Source: Cohnella sp. SGD-V74 (GTDB lineage Bacteria > Bacillota > Bacilli > Paenibacillales > Paenibacillaceae). From it: a DNA stretch of 64,000 nucleotides. Of the stretch, positions 25,194 through 34,050 are shown in pieces. Position 1 is the stretch's first letter, and the number at the start of each line of letters is the position of its first letter. The translations under genes and the position numbers were made by a program. The notes under the pieces were generated by a model. It did not search any database. It saw only the letters and a program-made list of their open reading frames with translations, and had not been told where the DNA came from. The stretch spans positions 1-64,000 of the forward strand of contig NZ_PVYW01000026.1 in assembly GCF_003001675.1 (NCBI RefSeq), given 5' to 3'.

Positions 25194-25985
25194 TCATCCC
25201 CTTCCCGCGATCAGGACGGGCTCGTCTTCGGCGTTGGCATGGCTTTTGAGAAATGTCAATCTTCCTCCGTACGCCTTCTGGAGCATCTCCTCCGTGAAGG
25301 TCGAAGACGTCGGCCCGTATGCGACCAGTTCGCCGTTCAGCAGCATGACCGAGTCGAAATATTGCTCTACCGTCGCCAGGTCATGATGCACGACCAACAC
25401 CGTCTTGCCCTGCCGCTTCAGCTCGTTCAGCAGCTGGATGATCGCTTTCTCCGTGGCGGCATCCACCCCCGCGAACGGCTCATCCATGAAATACAGCGTA
25501 GCGTCCTGGGCCAGCGCCCGGGCGAGAAATACCCGCTGCTGCTGACCGCCGGACAACTGGCTGATCTGCCTTCCCGCGAAATCGGCCATGCCGACCTTGG
25601 CCAGACACTCCATGCCGATCGCCTTTTCCTTCGCGCCGGGTCTTCTGAACAAGCCCAGCTGTCCGTACCGGCCCATCATGACAACATCCAGCGCGTTCGT
25701 CGGGAAGTCCCAATCGACCGACTCCCTCTGCGGGACGTAGCCGACGAGTTTGCGCTGCGTTTTATAGGGCTTGCCGTACACGAGCGTCTCTCCGCTCAGC
25801 GACGGCTGCAAGCCGAGAATCGCTTTGATCAGCGTCGATTTGCCCGCACCGTTCGGTCCGATGATTCCGATCAATTCGCCCTCCGTCACTTCGAACGAGA
25901 CGTTCCGCACGACGGGCTTCTTCTGATACGCCACCGTCATATTCGTTACGGTCAGCGGCGCGATGCCTGATTTGTTCGCTGCCAT
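25194..25985 (-). CDS. mntB: Metal ABC transporter ATP-binding protein (MntB-like)
   Basis: A 263-residue ATPase that powers the importer. Walker A GPNGAGKST (about 42-50), Q-loop VPQRESVDWDFP, signature LSGGQQQRVF (about 146-155), Walker B LYFMDEPFAG, and the switch histidine in LVVHHDL. The QRESVDWDFP segment is characteristic of manganese/zinc ABC ATPases. It follows the binding protein by 17 bp. Confidence 0.92.
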   Translation of the reverse strand: MAANKSGIAPLTVTNMTVAYQKKPVVRNVSFEVTEGELIGIIGPNGAGKSTLIKAILGLQPSLSGETLVYGKPYKTQRKLVGYVPQRESVDWDFPTNALDVVMMGRYGQLGLFRRPGAKEKAIGMECLAKVGMADFAGRQISQLSGGQQQRVFLARALAQDATLYFMDEPFAGVDAATEKAIIQLLNELKRQGKTVLVVHHDLATVEQYFDSVMLLNGELVAYGPTSSTFTEEMLQKAYGGRLTFLKSHANAEDEPVLIAGRG

Positions 25986-26002
25986 CGTCTGTTCTCCCCT
26001 CT

Positions 26003-26953
26003 CTATTTCAAAGCTCCGACAATCGTATCCACGTTATGCCGGACCATTCCAATGTATGTTCCTTCTTCCGTTCCGCTCTCGCCCATCGCGTCGGAGAACA
26101 GCTCTCCGCCGATTTTGACCTCGTGGCCCAGCTTCTTGGCGCCTTCGATGACCGCTTCGATCGACTTCTTCGGCACGCTGGATTCCACGAACACCGCTTT
26201 GATGCCCCGCTCCACCAGCATATCCCGCAGCGCGGTCACGTCCTTGGAGCCGTATTCGGCCGCCGTGCTGATGCCCTGCAAGCCGACGACTTCGATCGCA
26301 TACGCATTGCCGAAATAGCCGAAGGCGTCGTGCGCCGTCACCATTACCCGTCCCTGCTCGGGAATCGTCGCGATCTGCTCCCTCGCGTATTGATCCAACT
26401 CTTCGAGCTTCGCGAGATAGGCGTCCGTGCGCTGGCGATATTCGGCTTCGTGCGCGGGATCGTTCTCGATCAGCGTGTCGCGGATCGTCTCCGTCGCGCT
26501 CATCCACAGCTTCACGTCAAACCAGACGTGCGGATCGAACGTGCCGTCTCCCGTCGTCAGCAGCGACGACTCCGGAATGTTTTTCGTGACGGGTACGACC
26601 GACTTTTTCTTGCTCATCTTCTCGAAAATTTCCGTCATTTTGCCTTCCAGATGCAATCCGCCGTACAGAATGACCTTCGCGTCCTCCAGCTTGGCAATAT
26701 CTCCTTGAGATGCCTTATATAAGTGCGGATCGACTCCCGGGCCCATCAGCCCGATCACCTCGACGCGATCGCCCCCGATTTCCTTGGCGACATCGCTGAT
26801 CATGCCGATCGTGGCCGTCACATGCAGCTTGCCGTCGTCCTTGAACGCCCCCGAGCCTTGCCCGCAGCCCGTAACGACAAGGGCGGCCGGTACGACCAGA
26901 AACAACAAAGTCATAATAAATCGTTTAATCGATGATGGCATTCGTCTCTTCAT
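26003..26953 (-). CDS. mntA: Metal-binding lipoprotein of the ABC importer (MntA-like)
   Basis: A 316-residue cluster A-I solute-binding protein tethered to the membrane by a lipobox Cys (VVTGC). Family metal ligands are visible: His in DPHLY (about 75), His in DPHVWFD (about 139), Glu in VFVESSVP and Asp near the end (LFSDAMG). It lacks the His-rich loop common in zinc-specific proteins, which supports Mn2+. GGAGGAGAGC precedes the ATG. It is the first gene of the operon, with its own promoter and a possible MntR site. Confidence 0.88.
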   Translation of the reverse strand: MKRRMPSSIKRFIMTLLFLVVPAALVVTGCGQGSGAFKDDGKLHVTATIGMISDVAKEIGGDRVEVIGLMGPGVDPHLYKASQGDIAKLEDAKVILYGGLHLEGKMTEIFEKMSKKKSVVPVTKNIPESSLLTTGDGTFDPHVWFDVKLWMSATETIRDTLIENDPAHEAEYRQRTDAYLAKLEELDQYAREQIATIPEQGRVMVTAHDAFGYFGNAYAIEVVGLQGISTAAEYGSKDVTALRDMLVERGIKAVFVESSVPKKSIEAVIEGAKKLGHEVKIGGELFSDAMGESGTEEGTYIGMVRHNVDTIVGALK

Positions 26954-26984
26954 CGTGCAGCTCTCCTCCCGGTGTATCTATCTC

Positions 26985-26998
26985 TTTGCCTCAAACAA
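26985..26998. promoter_or_regulatory. Possible MntR operator in the mntA leader
   Basis: TTTGCCTCAAACAA contains the small palindrome TTTG-CCT-CAAA and resembles the TTTGCCT half-site of Bacillus MntR operators. It lies about 40-55 nt downstream of the predicted start of transcription. No Zur-type box (TCGTAAT...ATTACGA) is seen near this promoter. Confidence 0.35.
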
Positions 26999-27046
26999 CT
27001 GTTTTGCTAGTACGACGAATACTTTCCTGTAGGACTCTTTGTTTAT

Positions 27047-27074
27047 ATTATACAACTAAGTTTACCGAGTGCAA
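27047..27074 (-). promoter_or_regulatory. Promoter of the mntABCD-like operon
   Basis: On the minus strand TTGCAC (27069-27074) and TATAAT (27047-27052) are 16 bp apart. Confidence 0.6.
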
Positions 27075-27150
27075 CATTTAAAATAAAAAAAGCAGCAGTA
27101 GGAGCGACTGGGGGCAAGTTGGCGAGCGATTAGCGGTCCGGCAGGCCGCT

Positions 27151-27374
27151 AAAAAGGGCTGTCCCAAAAGCAAAGAGAGACGTACCGAGCAATTATCGAT
27201 AGGTGAATGGGAATGGGCATCTATCTCCTTCCGCTTCTATACGATCCTGAAATGGGAACGGTAAACCCGTCAAAAGGTAATTTCAGGACCGTATGAGGCA
27301 GTCTCCAGGAGATAGATGCCCTTCTTTTTTCATCGATAATCTGGTACGCCCCTGCTTATGGGACAGCCCCTTTT
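27151..27374 (+). repeat. Nested palindromic element, copy B (full form)
   Basis: Outer stem GGGCTGTCCC (27156-27165) with GGGACAGCCC (27360-27369); then CGTACC with GGTACG; then ATTATCGAT (27192-27200) with ATCGATAAT (27332-27340); inner GGGCATCTATCTCCT (27215-27229) with AGGAGATAGATGCCC (27307-27321), perfect 15 bp; innermost ATACG-TCCTGAAAT (27239-27253) with its complement (27280-27294), one mismatch. TTCTTTTTT follows the inner stem on the plus strand. It lies between mntA and the PBP gene, both on the minus strand. Confidence 0.93.
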
Positions 27375-27391
27375 TAACAACTGCATATTTT

Positions 27392-29488
27392 TTACTGGCC
27401 GGCGTTCGCCGCAGCATCGTCTCCAACGTCGGCTTGATCGCCGACTTCTCCGTCGATCGACCCCGAAGCCGATTGAACGCCGCCGTACAGCTGCGGACGC
27501 GGCGTGCCGTACAGGCCGATCTCCGCATCGTACGCATCGAAAATCTGGCGTGCGATCGGAGCCGCGCCCCAGCCGCCGTAGCCGCCGTCCGGAACGACGA
27601 CCGCGACCGCCAGCTTCGGCTTGTCGGCCGGAGCGTAGGCGATGAACACCGCGTTCTCCACTCTGCGGCGGTTGCCGACGTCCTGCTGCGACGTTCCCGT
27701 TTTCCGCAGAAACGTGTACGGAACGCCATCGAAGCCTTGAACGCTAACCCCGGCCATTCCCTTTTCGATCGTCTTCCAATACTCCTCCGGAATGTCGATC
27801 GAATTGAGCATTTCCGGCTGGTAGCCTACGGTGACGTTGCCGTCGACGTCGCGGATTTCCTGCACGAATTGCGGCTTCATCCGCTTGCCGTGACTCGCCA
27901 GCGTCGCCGCATACTGCGCCAGCTGCAGCGCCGTATACTTCGCCTGCTGCCCCCAAGAGGACCGGATTAACGCGGACTGAAGGCCTTCGGTCTTCGTGCT
28001 CTTGAAATAGTCGACGACGCCTGCGGATTCGCCCTGAAGCCCGCTGCCGGTTGTGACGCCCAATCCGAACTGCTTCAAGTATTCATCCCACAAGATCAAG
28101 CCCGAATCGCCATCATATTGGAAAAGCCTATTGCCGATCATCGCCGACATGAAGGCGTTGGACGACTTCGCGATAGCTTCCCACGCCGTAATCTTTCCGT
28201 TGGCCTTATTGCTGGCGTTCCAGATGCGCACCTCGTGGCCTTTGCGCCCGAATTCGAAATAGCCTTGGTCGGTATACGTCGTGCTCGTCGTGAACAGCTT
28301 CTCGTTCAAGCCGATCAGCACGGACAGAGGCTTCTGCGTGGAGCCGAGGTACACCAGGGAGGACGGGTGATTTTTGCGCTGCTCGTATTCCTCGTACGGA
28401 GGCTGCACCTCGCGGATCGTGCCGTTGTATTGGAAAAACGTGATCGCGTCCAGATCCTTCTGGCTGATCCCGCCCTGCCATACGCTCGGATCGTAGTCCG
28501 GCATGCTCGCCATCGAGATCACTTTGCCCGTGTCCACTTCCATCGCGACGGCGTAGCCGGTCGTCGGATGCGCGCTCTCGTACTGCTTGCCTTTGGCGTT
28601 ATACACGAATTTGATATGGTCCATAATCGCCTGCTGCGTCGTCAACTGTACTTTGCGGTTGATCGTCAAATACAGATTTTCGCCCTTGACCGGCTTCGTC
28701 AGCTTCATCGGACCGATAATTTCGCCCTGGTTGTTCACCGGATACTCCTTGATGCCGTTGCTGCCCCGAAGCTCGTCCTGGTACATCAGCTCCAGACCGT
28801 CGAACCCCACTTCTTCCTCATTGATGTAACCTAGCGCCTTATTCGTCTGTTCCTTGTCGATCTCCTTGTATTTGTCGAGGGCTTTCGCTCCGCTCAGCTT
28901 CTTCATATAGCCGACGAGCTGTACGGCGATGCGGTCTTCGCTGTACTGGCGAATGCTCTCCTCGACGATGTCGATGCCGCTGAACTCCTGGCGGTGCTCG
29001 GAGAAGTAGGCGATCTCCTCCTTCGTCAACCCCGTCTTGATCCTTCTGGGCTGATGCGCATAATGTACACGGCCCTTGAGGTCCATATCCTCATAGACGT
29101 CCTGCGCTGTCAGCGGCTTGGCGCTCTTGTCGCCCAGCCGGTCGAACACCTCGACAAGCCGCGCGGCAAGCGCCATCGCTTCGTCGTCCTTCATTTTCAT
29201 ATCCAGTGTATAGTACAAAGATTGCGTCGATACCGAGTACGCGATCTCCTTGCCGGTCGAATCGTAAATATTGCCCCGGATCGGAGGAACCGGAACGGTC
29301 TTCGAGCCGTTCTTGTACTCCAATTCCTTCAAGTTGTCGCCTTCTACGAACTGCAAGTAAGCCAATCTGACGATCAATACGGAAAACACGAAAAACGTAG
29401 CGAAGAAAAACACGTTAAGACGGAAGCTGAAATGCCTCCTGTTGCGGATCTCCCGCTTCTGGGCTTCTTCCGTCATGTTGCTGCTCAC
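27392..29488 (-). CDS. Class B penicillin-binding protein (PBP2/MrdA-like transpeptidase)
   Basis: Membrane-anchored D,D-transpeptidase that cross-links peptidoglycan, probably during elongation. The 698-residue protein has one N-terminal membrane helix, a dimerisation/pedestal region and a C-terminal transpeptidase domain with motifs STQK (SxxK nucleophile), SSN and KTGTS. The GTG at 29488 is used: AAGGAGGAG lies 7 nt upstream and the codon overlaps the stop of the transglutaminase gene (GTGA). The C-terminus ends in an Ala/Asp-rich tail. No PASTA domains, so it is unlike the sporulation protein SpoVD. Confidence 0.9.
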   Translation of the reverse strand: MSSNMTEEAQKREIRNRRHFSFRLNVFFFATFFVFSVLIVRLAYLQFVEGDNLKELEYKNGSKTVPVPPIRGNIYDSTGKEIAYSVSTQSLYYTLDMKMKDDEAMALAARLVEVFDRLGDKSAKPLTAQDVYEDMDLKGRVHYAHQPRRIKTGLTKEEIAYFSEHRQEFSGIDIVEESIRQYSEDRIAVQLVGYMKKLSGAKALDKYKEIDKEQTNKALGYINEEEVGFDGLELMYQDELRGSNGIKEYPVNNQGEIIGPMKLTKPVKGENLYLTINRKVQLTTQQAIMDHIKFVYNAKGKQYESAHPTTGYAVAMEVDTGKVISMASMPDYDPSVWQGGISQKDLDAITFFQYNGTIREVQPPYEEYEQRKNHPSSLVYLGSTQKPLSVLIGLNEKLFTTSTTYTDQGYFEFGRKGHEVRIWNASNKANGKITAWEAIAKSSNAFMSAMIGNRLFQYDGDSGLILWDEYLKQFGLGVTTGSGLQGESAGVVDYFKSTKTEGLQSALIRSSWGQQAKYTALQLAQYAATLASHGKRMKPQFVQEIRDVDGNVTVGYQPEMLNSIDIPEEYWKTIEKGMAGVSVQGFDGVPYTFLRKTGTSQQDVGNRRRVENAVFIAYAPADKPKLAVAVVVPDGGYGGWGAAPIARQIFDAYDAEIGLYGTPRPQLYGGVQSASGSIDGEVGDQADVGDDAAANAGQ

Positions 29489-30633
29489 CCGGTCACTCCT
29501 CCTTGCCGTATATGCGTATCGGCAAATCCGGGAGGATCGAACCAATTGCCCGTCTTTGCCCAAGTGGAATCCAGCGGAATCCATCTCTTTTCTTCAGTCG
29601 AATAAACTTCGTTCCAGGCATGCGCCCCGTATCCGCCGCGTCCGTCGTAACCGAGCCCGGTCACGACGCGGACGTCCAGGCCGACCGCGCGCGCCATGGA
29701 AGCGTACAGCCGCGAGTAGTCGATGCACACGCCCTTGCGCGTGACGAACGTCGTCTCCGGGTTTTGCTCCCGCCATTCCCCTAAATCCTCGTAAGCCCGA
29801 ACCTTATCGTCGTCGTACGAAATGCGCGTTCCGACCCAGTCGTACAGCGCCCGCGCCTTGGCTCTGTCGCCTTCCCGATCCTTCGTGACGGTCAGAGCCG
29901 CCTGCACGATGTCCTCGGGAAGCTCGGCGTCGATGACGTCGTACCGCTTCTGCCACAGCTGGTCCAGCTCTCCCGACATCGCCTTCGCGAACACCGGCAG
30001 CCGCTCTTCCAGCACGTCTCCCGCGGCCGGGCGGATAATCTGCGCCGCAACCTCCCGGTAAAGTCCGGACTGCTGAATGTAATCCGTCAACGGCCCTTGG
30101 GGCAGCAGCGCGCAGTAAGCGAACAGAGCCGCCGTAATCAGCAGCGCCCTTCCTGCGCCCAGCGCGGCTCCGAGCGCTCCTCCGGCCGCGCGGCTAACTG
30201 CCCCGCCCGATGATGACGGGAAGGCCGAAGAAGACGCCGGTCCCGGCAGAAGCGCCCTTGCCGCCAATCCGGCCACTAGACGAACGAGCGTGTGCACGAT
30301 CAGAAACAGCGCGGCGAACCGCAGCAGGGGCAGATCCCGCAGCCCGGTTACCGCCGTGTAGAAAAACTGCGACAAAGCCGAAGAGTCCGGGCTCGGACGC
30401 GCAATGCTCCGTTCGGCCAGCCACTCCTGCAGCCGCGGCGACAGCTCCGAAGCGGCGATCGCCGCGAGCACGACCGCCAGCACCGTCAGCAGAGTTTCTC
30501 CCAGAAAGGAGGCGAGCCGCCTGACGGAGCCCGAAGCGCCCCGGCGAATGCCCTGGTACAAGGAAAGAGCGATGATCGAGAGCAGCGCCCAGGTGACGAA
30601 ATTGGCGTCGACGACCGTCCCCCAGCCCTTCAT
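29485..30633 (-). CDS. Membrane protein with extracytoplasmic transglutaminase-like domain
   Basis: A 382-residue protein. The N-terminal 150 residues hold four or five hydrophobic helices in a CvpA-like arrangement. The C-terminal domain is a transglutaminase core with catalytic Cys in RKGVCIDYSRL, His in GAHAWNEVY and Asp in PLDSTW. It sits in one operon with a PBP, so a role in cell-wall remodelling is plausible but inferred. The ATG at 30633 lies just after the stop of the upstream gene. Confidence 0.82.
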   Translation of the reverse strand: MKGWGTVVDANFVTWALLSIIALSLYQGIRRGASGSVRRLASFLGETLLTVLAVVLAAIAASELSPRLQEWLAERSIARPSPDSSALSQFFYTAVTGLRDLPLLRFAALFLIVHTLVRLVAGLAARALLPGPASSSAFPSSSGGAVSRAAGGALGAALGAGRALLITAALFAYCALLPQGPLTDYIQQSGLYREVAAQIIRPAAGDVLEERLPVFAKAMSGELDQLWQKRYDVIDAELPEDIVQAALTVTKDREGDRAKARALYDWVGTRISYDDDKVRAYEDLGEWREQNPETTFVTRKGVCIDYSRLYASMARAVGLDVRVVTGLGYDGRGGYGAHAWNEVYSTEEKRWIPLDSTWAKTGNWFDPPGFADTHIRQGGVTG

Positions 30634-30638
30634 CCCGC

Positions 30639-31073
30639 TTACTTCGCCGAAGCCCGCGCCTTCGTGACAAAGTCGCGTACCTCGCCTTCCATTTTCCACG
30701 TGCCCAACGAAATGCCGCGAAGCTTAACGGAGACCTCCCCCGAGTTCGGCACCCCGGTCAGCTCGAGATTGTCCGTCGTAATCGTGTAGGAGCCGTCCGC
30801 GTTCGCCGTGTAGGTCGCCGCGCTCGCTTCGCCCGCCATCAGCTTGATCGCTTGATCCTTGGCTTCCTCCGACACCTTGGTGCCCACTTCCTTGATGTCG
30901 GCGATCGAGTAACCGCCGTAAGTCACGATGCCGATAACGATTGCCGCGACGAGCACCCACTTGAGCACCGTTTTGACCACCTTGATCACGATCAGAATCG
31001 CCACGATCGCCACCACGATCACGATCCAATTGTCCTGCAGGAACGTCAGCCAAGCGTCCGTATCCAGATTCAT
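30639..31073 (-). CDS. Small membrane protein with extracytoplasmic domain
   Basis: A 144-residue protein with one strongly hydrophobic helix (about residues 14-50, Ile/Val-rich) and a C-terminal soluble domain. The family was not recognised. GGAGGGGAGATCGG precedes the ATG at 31073. It is the first gene of the three-gene unit ending with the PBP. Confidence 0.75.
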   Translation of the reverse strand: MNLDTDAWLTFLQDNWIVIVVAIVAILIVIKVVKTVLKWVLVAAIVIGIVTYGGYSIADIKEVGTKVSEEAKDQAIKLMAGEASAATYTANADGSYTITTDNLELTGVPNSGEVSVKLRGISLGTWKMEGEVRDFVTKARASAK

Positions 31074-31256
31074 CCGATCTCCCCTCCATGAAAAAAAGTC
31101 GTCTCTCGAATTTCGCATAGTTCCTATTATACCGTAACCGTTCGGCCGCAGTAAACGACGGGCATATCCGCCGGAGGTCTAACGTAAAAGTAGGATAAGC
31201 CGCGGTTGCGGACAAGGGGAGCCTCGTCCCCATATTGACTAGGAGGTTCAGGAAAC

Positions 31257-32471
31257 ATGAAAACCGCCGTATGGCTTTATTTATTTTTGTTCGTGGCGTT
31301 TTTCGATCTGCACGCTCAATATCCGATGCTTACTCCGTTCGCCGTCTCGCTCGGAGCGGCTCCGTCGTTCATCGGGCTCGTGATGGGCATGTATTCGTTG
31401 ACGCATCTGCCCGGCAACCTGATCGCCGGAATCGCCGTCGATCGCAAAGGAAGCCGGCTGTTCATCGCCTTAAGCCTGATCGGCGCGGGCATTCTGCTGC
31501 TCTTCCAAGCCCGCGTGACGGACCCTTGGCAGCTTCTCTATATCCGCTCGCTCAGCGGTTTCGTGCTTGCCTTCCTGTCCCCGGCCTGTATGTCCCTGCT
31601 CGCCAGATTGGCGAAAAACCATATCCAGCAAGGCAAGCTGATGGCCGGCAACGGCCTCGTGCACACGGTCGCCTCCGTCGTCTCCCCCGCGGCGGGAGCG
31701 ATCCTCGCCGCCAAGCTCGGCTTCAGCCAATCTTTCGCCCTGCTCGGGTGGGTGCTGCTCGTTACCGGCATTCTGTCGCTGTGGTTCGTCAAGGAGCCCG
31801 CCAGCGTGCCGCAGCCGGCCGCCGGAGGTTCCTCGCAAGCGCCCGGCGCGTCCGATTCCCCGGCAGGCCAGCCTTCCCCTGAGGAGAAGACGCCAGCGCC
31901 AGCGGTCGGAGGATTCCCCTGGGCCGTATTCATGCTTCCGATCGGCATGGCGTGCGCGCAAGGCATACTCGCCTTCGAGCTGCCTCTGCGCGGCACGGAC
32001 GCCGCGACGATCATGAGCACCGGCATCTTGTTTTCGATCATCAGCCTCGGCTCCCTCGTAACGCTCGGATTGCTGTTCCTGAACCGGTACTTGCCGTATT
32101 TCCGGACCGTCATCGGCGTCATGCTGCTGGCGATCTGCTATTACGGACTGGCCTCCGACTGGCCGGTTCCCCTGCTCGGGCTGCTGTTCGTAATCGGCAT
32201 GGCCAAGGGCGTCATCTTCCCGGCGATGACCTCGTTCCTGCTGCAGCTGAGCGGTCCGTCCCGGTACGGGCGGACGTTCTCGATTTTGTCCATTTCGCTG
32301 TCGATCGGCGCCTTCCTCGGCCCGGTGGCGGCCGGGGCGGTCAGAGAGCATTTCTCGCCCTATTTTTTATCCTTCATCGCGCTGATGATCGCTCTGACCT
32401 TCCTGTTCCCGCGGGCCGCCTTCAAGTCGAACTGGAATCCGGGGGCGGCGCTCCCGCCACACGCCCATTGA
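31257..32471 (+). CDS. MFS transporter (drug/metabolite efflux type)
   Basis: A 404-residue major facilitator protein with 12 helices; the middle loop (about 180-215) is Pro/Ser/Ala-rich. The motif between helices 2 and 3 (GIAVDRKGSR) corresponds to the MFS motif A. AGGAGGTTCAGGAAAC precedes the ATG. The substrate cannot be told from the sequence. Confidence 0.87.
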   Translation: MKTAVWLYLFLFVAFFDLHAQYPMLTPFAVSLGAAPSFIGLVMGMYSLTHLPGNLIAGIAVDRKGSRLFIALSLIGAGILLLFQARVTDPWQLLYIRSLSGFVLAFLSPACMSLLARLAKNHIQQGKLMAGNGLVHTVASVVSPAAGAILAAKLGFSQSFALLGWVLLVTGILSLWFVKEPASVPQPAAGGSSQAPGASDSPAGQPSPEEKTPAPAVGGFPWAVFMLPIGMACAQGILAFELPLRGTDAATIMSTGILFSIISLGSLVTLGLLFLNRYLPYFRTVIGVMLLAICYYGLASDWPVPLLGLLFVIGMAKGVIFPAMTSFLLQLSGPSRYGRTFSILSISLSIGAFLGPVAAGAVREHFSPYFLSFIALMIALTFLFPRAAFKSNWNPGAALPPHAH

Positions 32472-32651
32472 CCCGAATCCGCATACGCCCGTTCCCTCCC
32501 CCGATTCCGGCAAAGAGATTGCCCGGATCTGGGTATCCGCACACTTCGCGCCCGGGGCATTCGCATATGGTGTATGACAGCCCATGCCCGCCCGGCCCTC
32601 CCAGAGCCGAAGTCGGGCCGAATCGGAAGCTGAAGGAACGGGGTGACCCCT

Positions 32652-32741
32652 ATGTCCCAATTCACAGCGGGAAGCGGCGCGACAACGACAATCGTGCTCG
32701 TGCTGTTCATCCTTCTCGTTCTCGTGCTTCGCGCCCACTAG
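32652..32741 (+). CDS. YjcZ-like small membrane protein
   Basis: A 29-residue protein: a short polar N-terminus (MSQFTAGSG) and one hydrophobic helix rich in Val/Leu/Ile with the VLFILLVLVL pattern typical of YjcZ-family sporulation proteins. It ends LRAH. Translation may start at ATG 32652 or at GTG 32643, which has AAGGA 5-10 nt upstream. YjcZ proteins usually have more glycine at the N-terminus, so the assignment is tentative. Confidence 0.55.
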   Translation: MSQFTAGSGATTTIVLVLFILLVLVLRAH

Positions 32742-32889
32742 GACGCGAGCCGATCGCCGCCGCCTCGGCCGACGCCTGCCGCGGCGGCCGACCGCGGTCG
32801 GGAACGGGACAAGCAGCCGGGCCGACGCAACAATTCCCGAAAAAATGGTACAATAAAGAGCATATCCCTTAACGTCCGGAGGAACCGCC

Positions 32890-33249
32890 TTGGATATCGC
32901 CATCATCGTCGAAGGAAAAAATGACAAAAGCCGCCTCTCCCGCGTTCTCGCCCCGGAAGTGCCGATTCACTGCACGTTCGGCACCTTGAATACGGATCGC
33001 ATCGAGACGCTGCGCCGGGCGGTCGGAGACCGGCACGTATATTTGTTCACCGACCACGACGCTTCCGGACGGCGCATTCGGGGCATTCTGCGCGACGTGT
33101 TCCCGGACGCCGATCATATTTACACGCGACGAGGATACATGGGCGTCGAAGGAACTCCGGAGGAATACTTGATCCAACAGCTGGAGAAGGCCGGACTCGA
33201 GGAGTACATCGTTTACCCCGAACCGGACGGGCATTTTCGGCTGACCTGA
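32890..33249 (+). CDS. Toprim-domain protein (YusF/RNase M5-like)
   Basis: A 119-residue stand-alone Toprim domain. The metal-binding acidic residues are visible: Glu in IIVEGKNDK (residue 8) and the DHDASG motif (about 55-60). Such proteins resemble RNase M5 and the small primase-like YusF family. The start is TTG behind CGGAGGAACCGCC. The catalytic role is unknown. Confidence 0.82.
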   Translation: MDIAIIVEGKNDKSRLSRVLAPEVPIHCTFGTLNTDRIETLRRAVGDRHVYLFTDHDASGRRIRGILRDVFPDADHIYTRRGYMGVEGTPEEYLIQQLEKAGLEEYIVYPEPDGHFRLT

Positions 33250-33267
33250 ACTGCAGGCGCACACAGA

Positions 33268-33316
33268 CAAGGGCCGTTCCGCAGTCCACACGACTACGGA
33301 ACGGCCCTTAGGCGTT
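33268..33316. terminator. Bidirectional terminator between Toprim and SCO genes
   Basis: AAGGGCCGTTCCG and CGGAACGGCCCTT form a perfect 13-bp stem with a 15-nt loop; T tracts follow imperfectly on the plus side. Confidence 0.75.
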
Positions 33317-33323
33317 TTCTCGA

Positions 33324-34046
33324 TTACAGAACGCTTTTGATTTTCTTCACCATATCGCTCGGGCTCAGCTTCTCTTCCCCCGTAGCTTCCAAATCGATAT
33401 AATCGTTGGCCGATATCCAGTCGCGGATCTGCCCTTTCTTGTCGAGCAGCACGATCAGGTTCATATGGCCGAAATTGCCTTCGTTGTCTTTCTGAACGAG
33501 AATCTGGTACTTACGAGCCAGGTCCGCCGTCTCCTGCTCGTCGCCCCGCAGGAACTTCCAGCCTTCCGGATCGGCTTCGAACCGCTTCGCGTAGTCCTGG
33601 AGCAGCTCCGGCGTATCGCGCTCCGGATCGATCGTTACGGATAGGAACTGCACGTCTTTGCCGAACAGCCCTTGTTCTTTAAGCTCGTCCTGCACTTGGG
33701 ACATGACGAACGTCGTCGGCGGGCAGACGTCCGGACAATTCGCGAAGAAGAAATAGAGCAGTCTTGCTTTGCCGTTCGTACCGCTCAGCGACACGGTCTC
33801 GCCGTTCATATCGGTGTAGGAAAACTCGGTTCCCTGCCCCTGTACGGGAAGCTCGTCCTTCTTGTTCTGCTGCTGCAAAATAAAGTACCCCATCACGAGG
33901 CACAAGAGAAGCACGACCAGCGAGAAGCCGTAACGCCCCAGCCACGATCTCTGCGGCCCGTCCTGCTTGACCGGCTCCACGACAACGTCCGCTCCGGCGC
34001 CTGCCGGCTGCTCGGCCTGAGCCTTCTCTTCCTTCGATAAATCCAT
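33324..34046 (-). CDS. SCO1/SenC-family copper chaperone for cytochrome oxidase
   Basis: A 240-residue membrane-anchored thioredoxin-fold protein that helps load the Cu(A) centre of cytochrome c oxidase. One N-terminal helix follows about 35 polar residues. Copper-binding CPDVCPPT (CxxxC) lies near residue 114, and the partner His in NFGHMNL near 197. It lies 4 bp after ctaB on the same strand, which links the two in oxidase assembly. Confidence 0.9.
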   Translation of the reverse strand: MDLSKEEKAQAEQPAGAGADVVVEPVKQDGPQRSWLGRYGFSLVVLLLCLVMGYFILQQQNKKDELPVQGQGTEFSYTDMNGETVSLSGTNGKARLLYFFFANCPDVCPPTTFVMSQVQDELKEQGLFGKDVQFLSVTIDPERDTPELLQDYAKRFEADPEGWKFLRGDEQETADLARKYQILVQKDNEGNFGHMNLIVLLDKKGQIRDWISANDYIDLEATGEEKLSPSDMVKKIKSVL

Positions 34047-34050
34047 TTCC

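Noticed and set aside
26985..27074. Zur regulation of the metal ABC operon
   Set aside because: No TCGTAAT/ATTACGA-type palindrome near the promoter.
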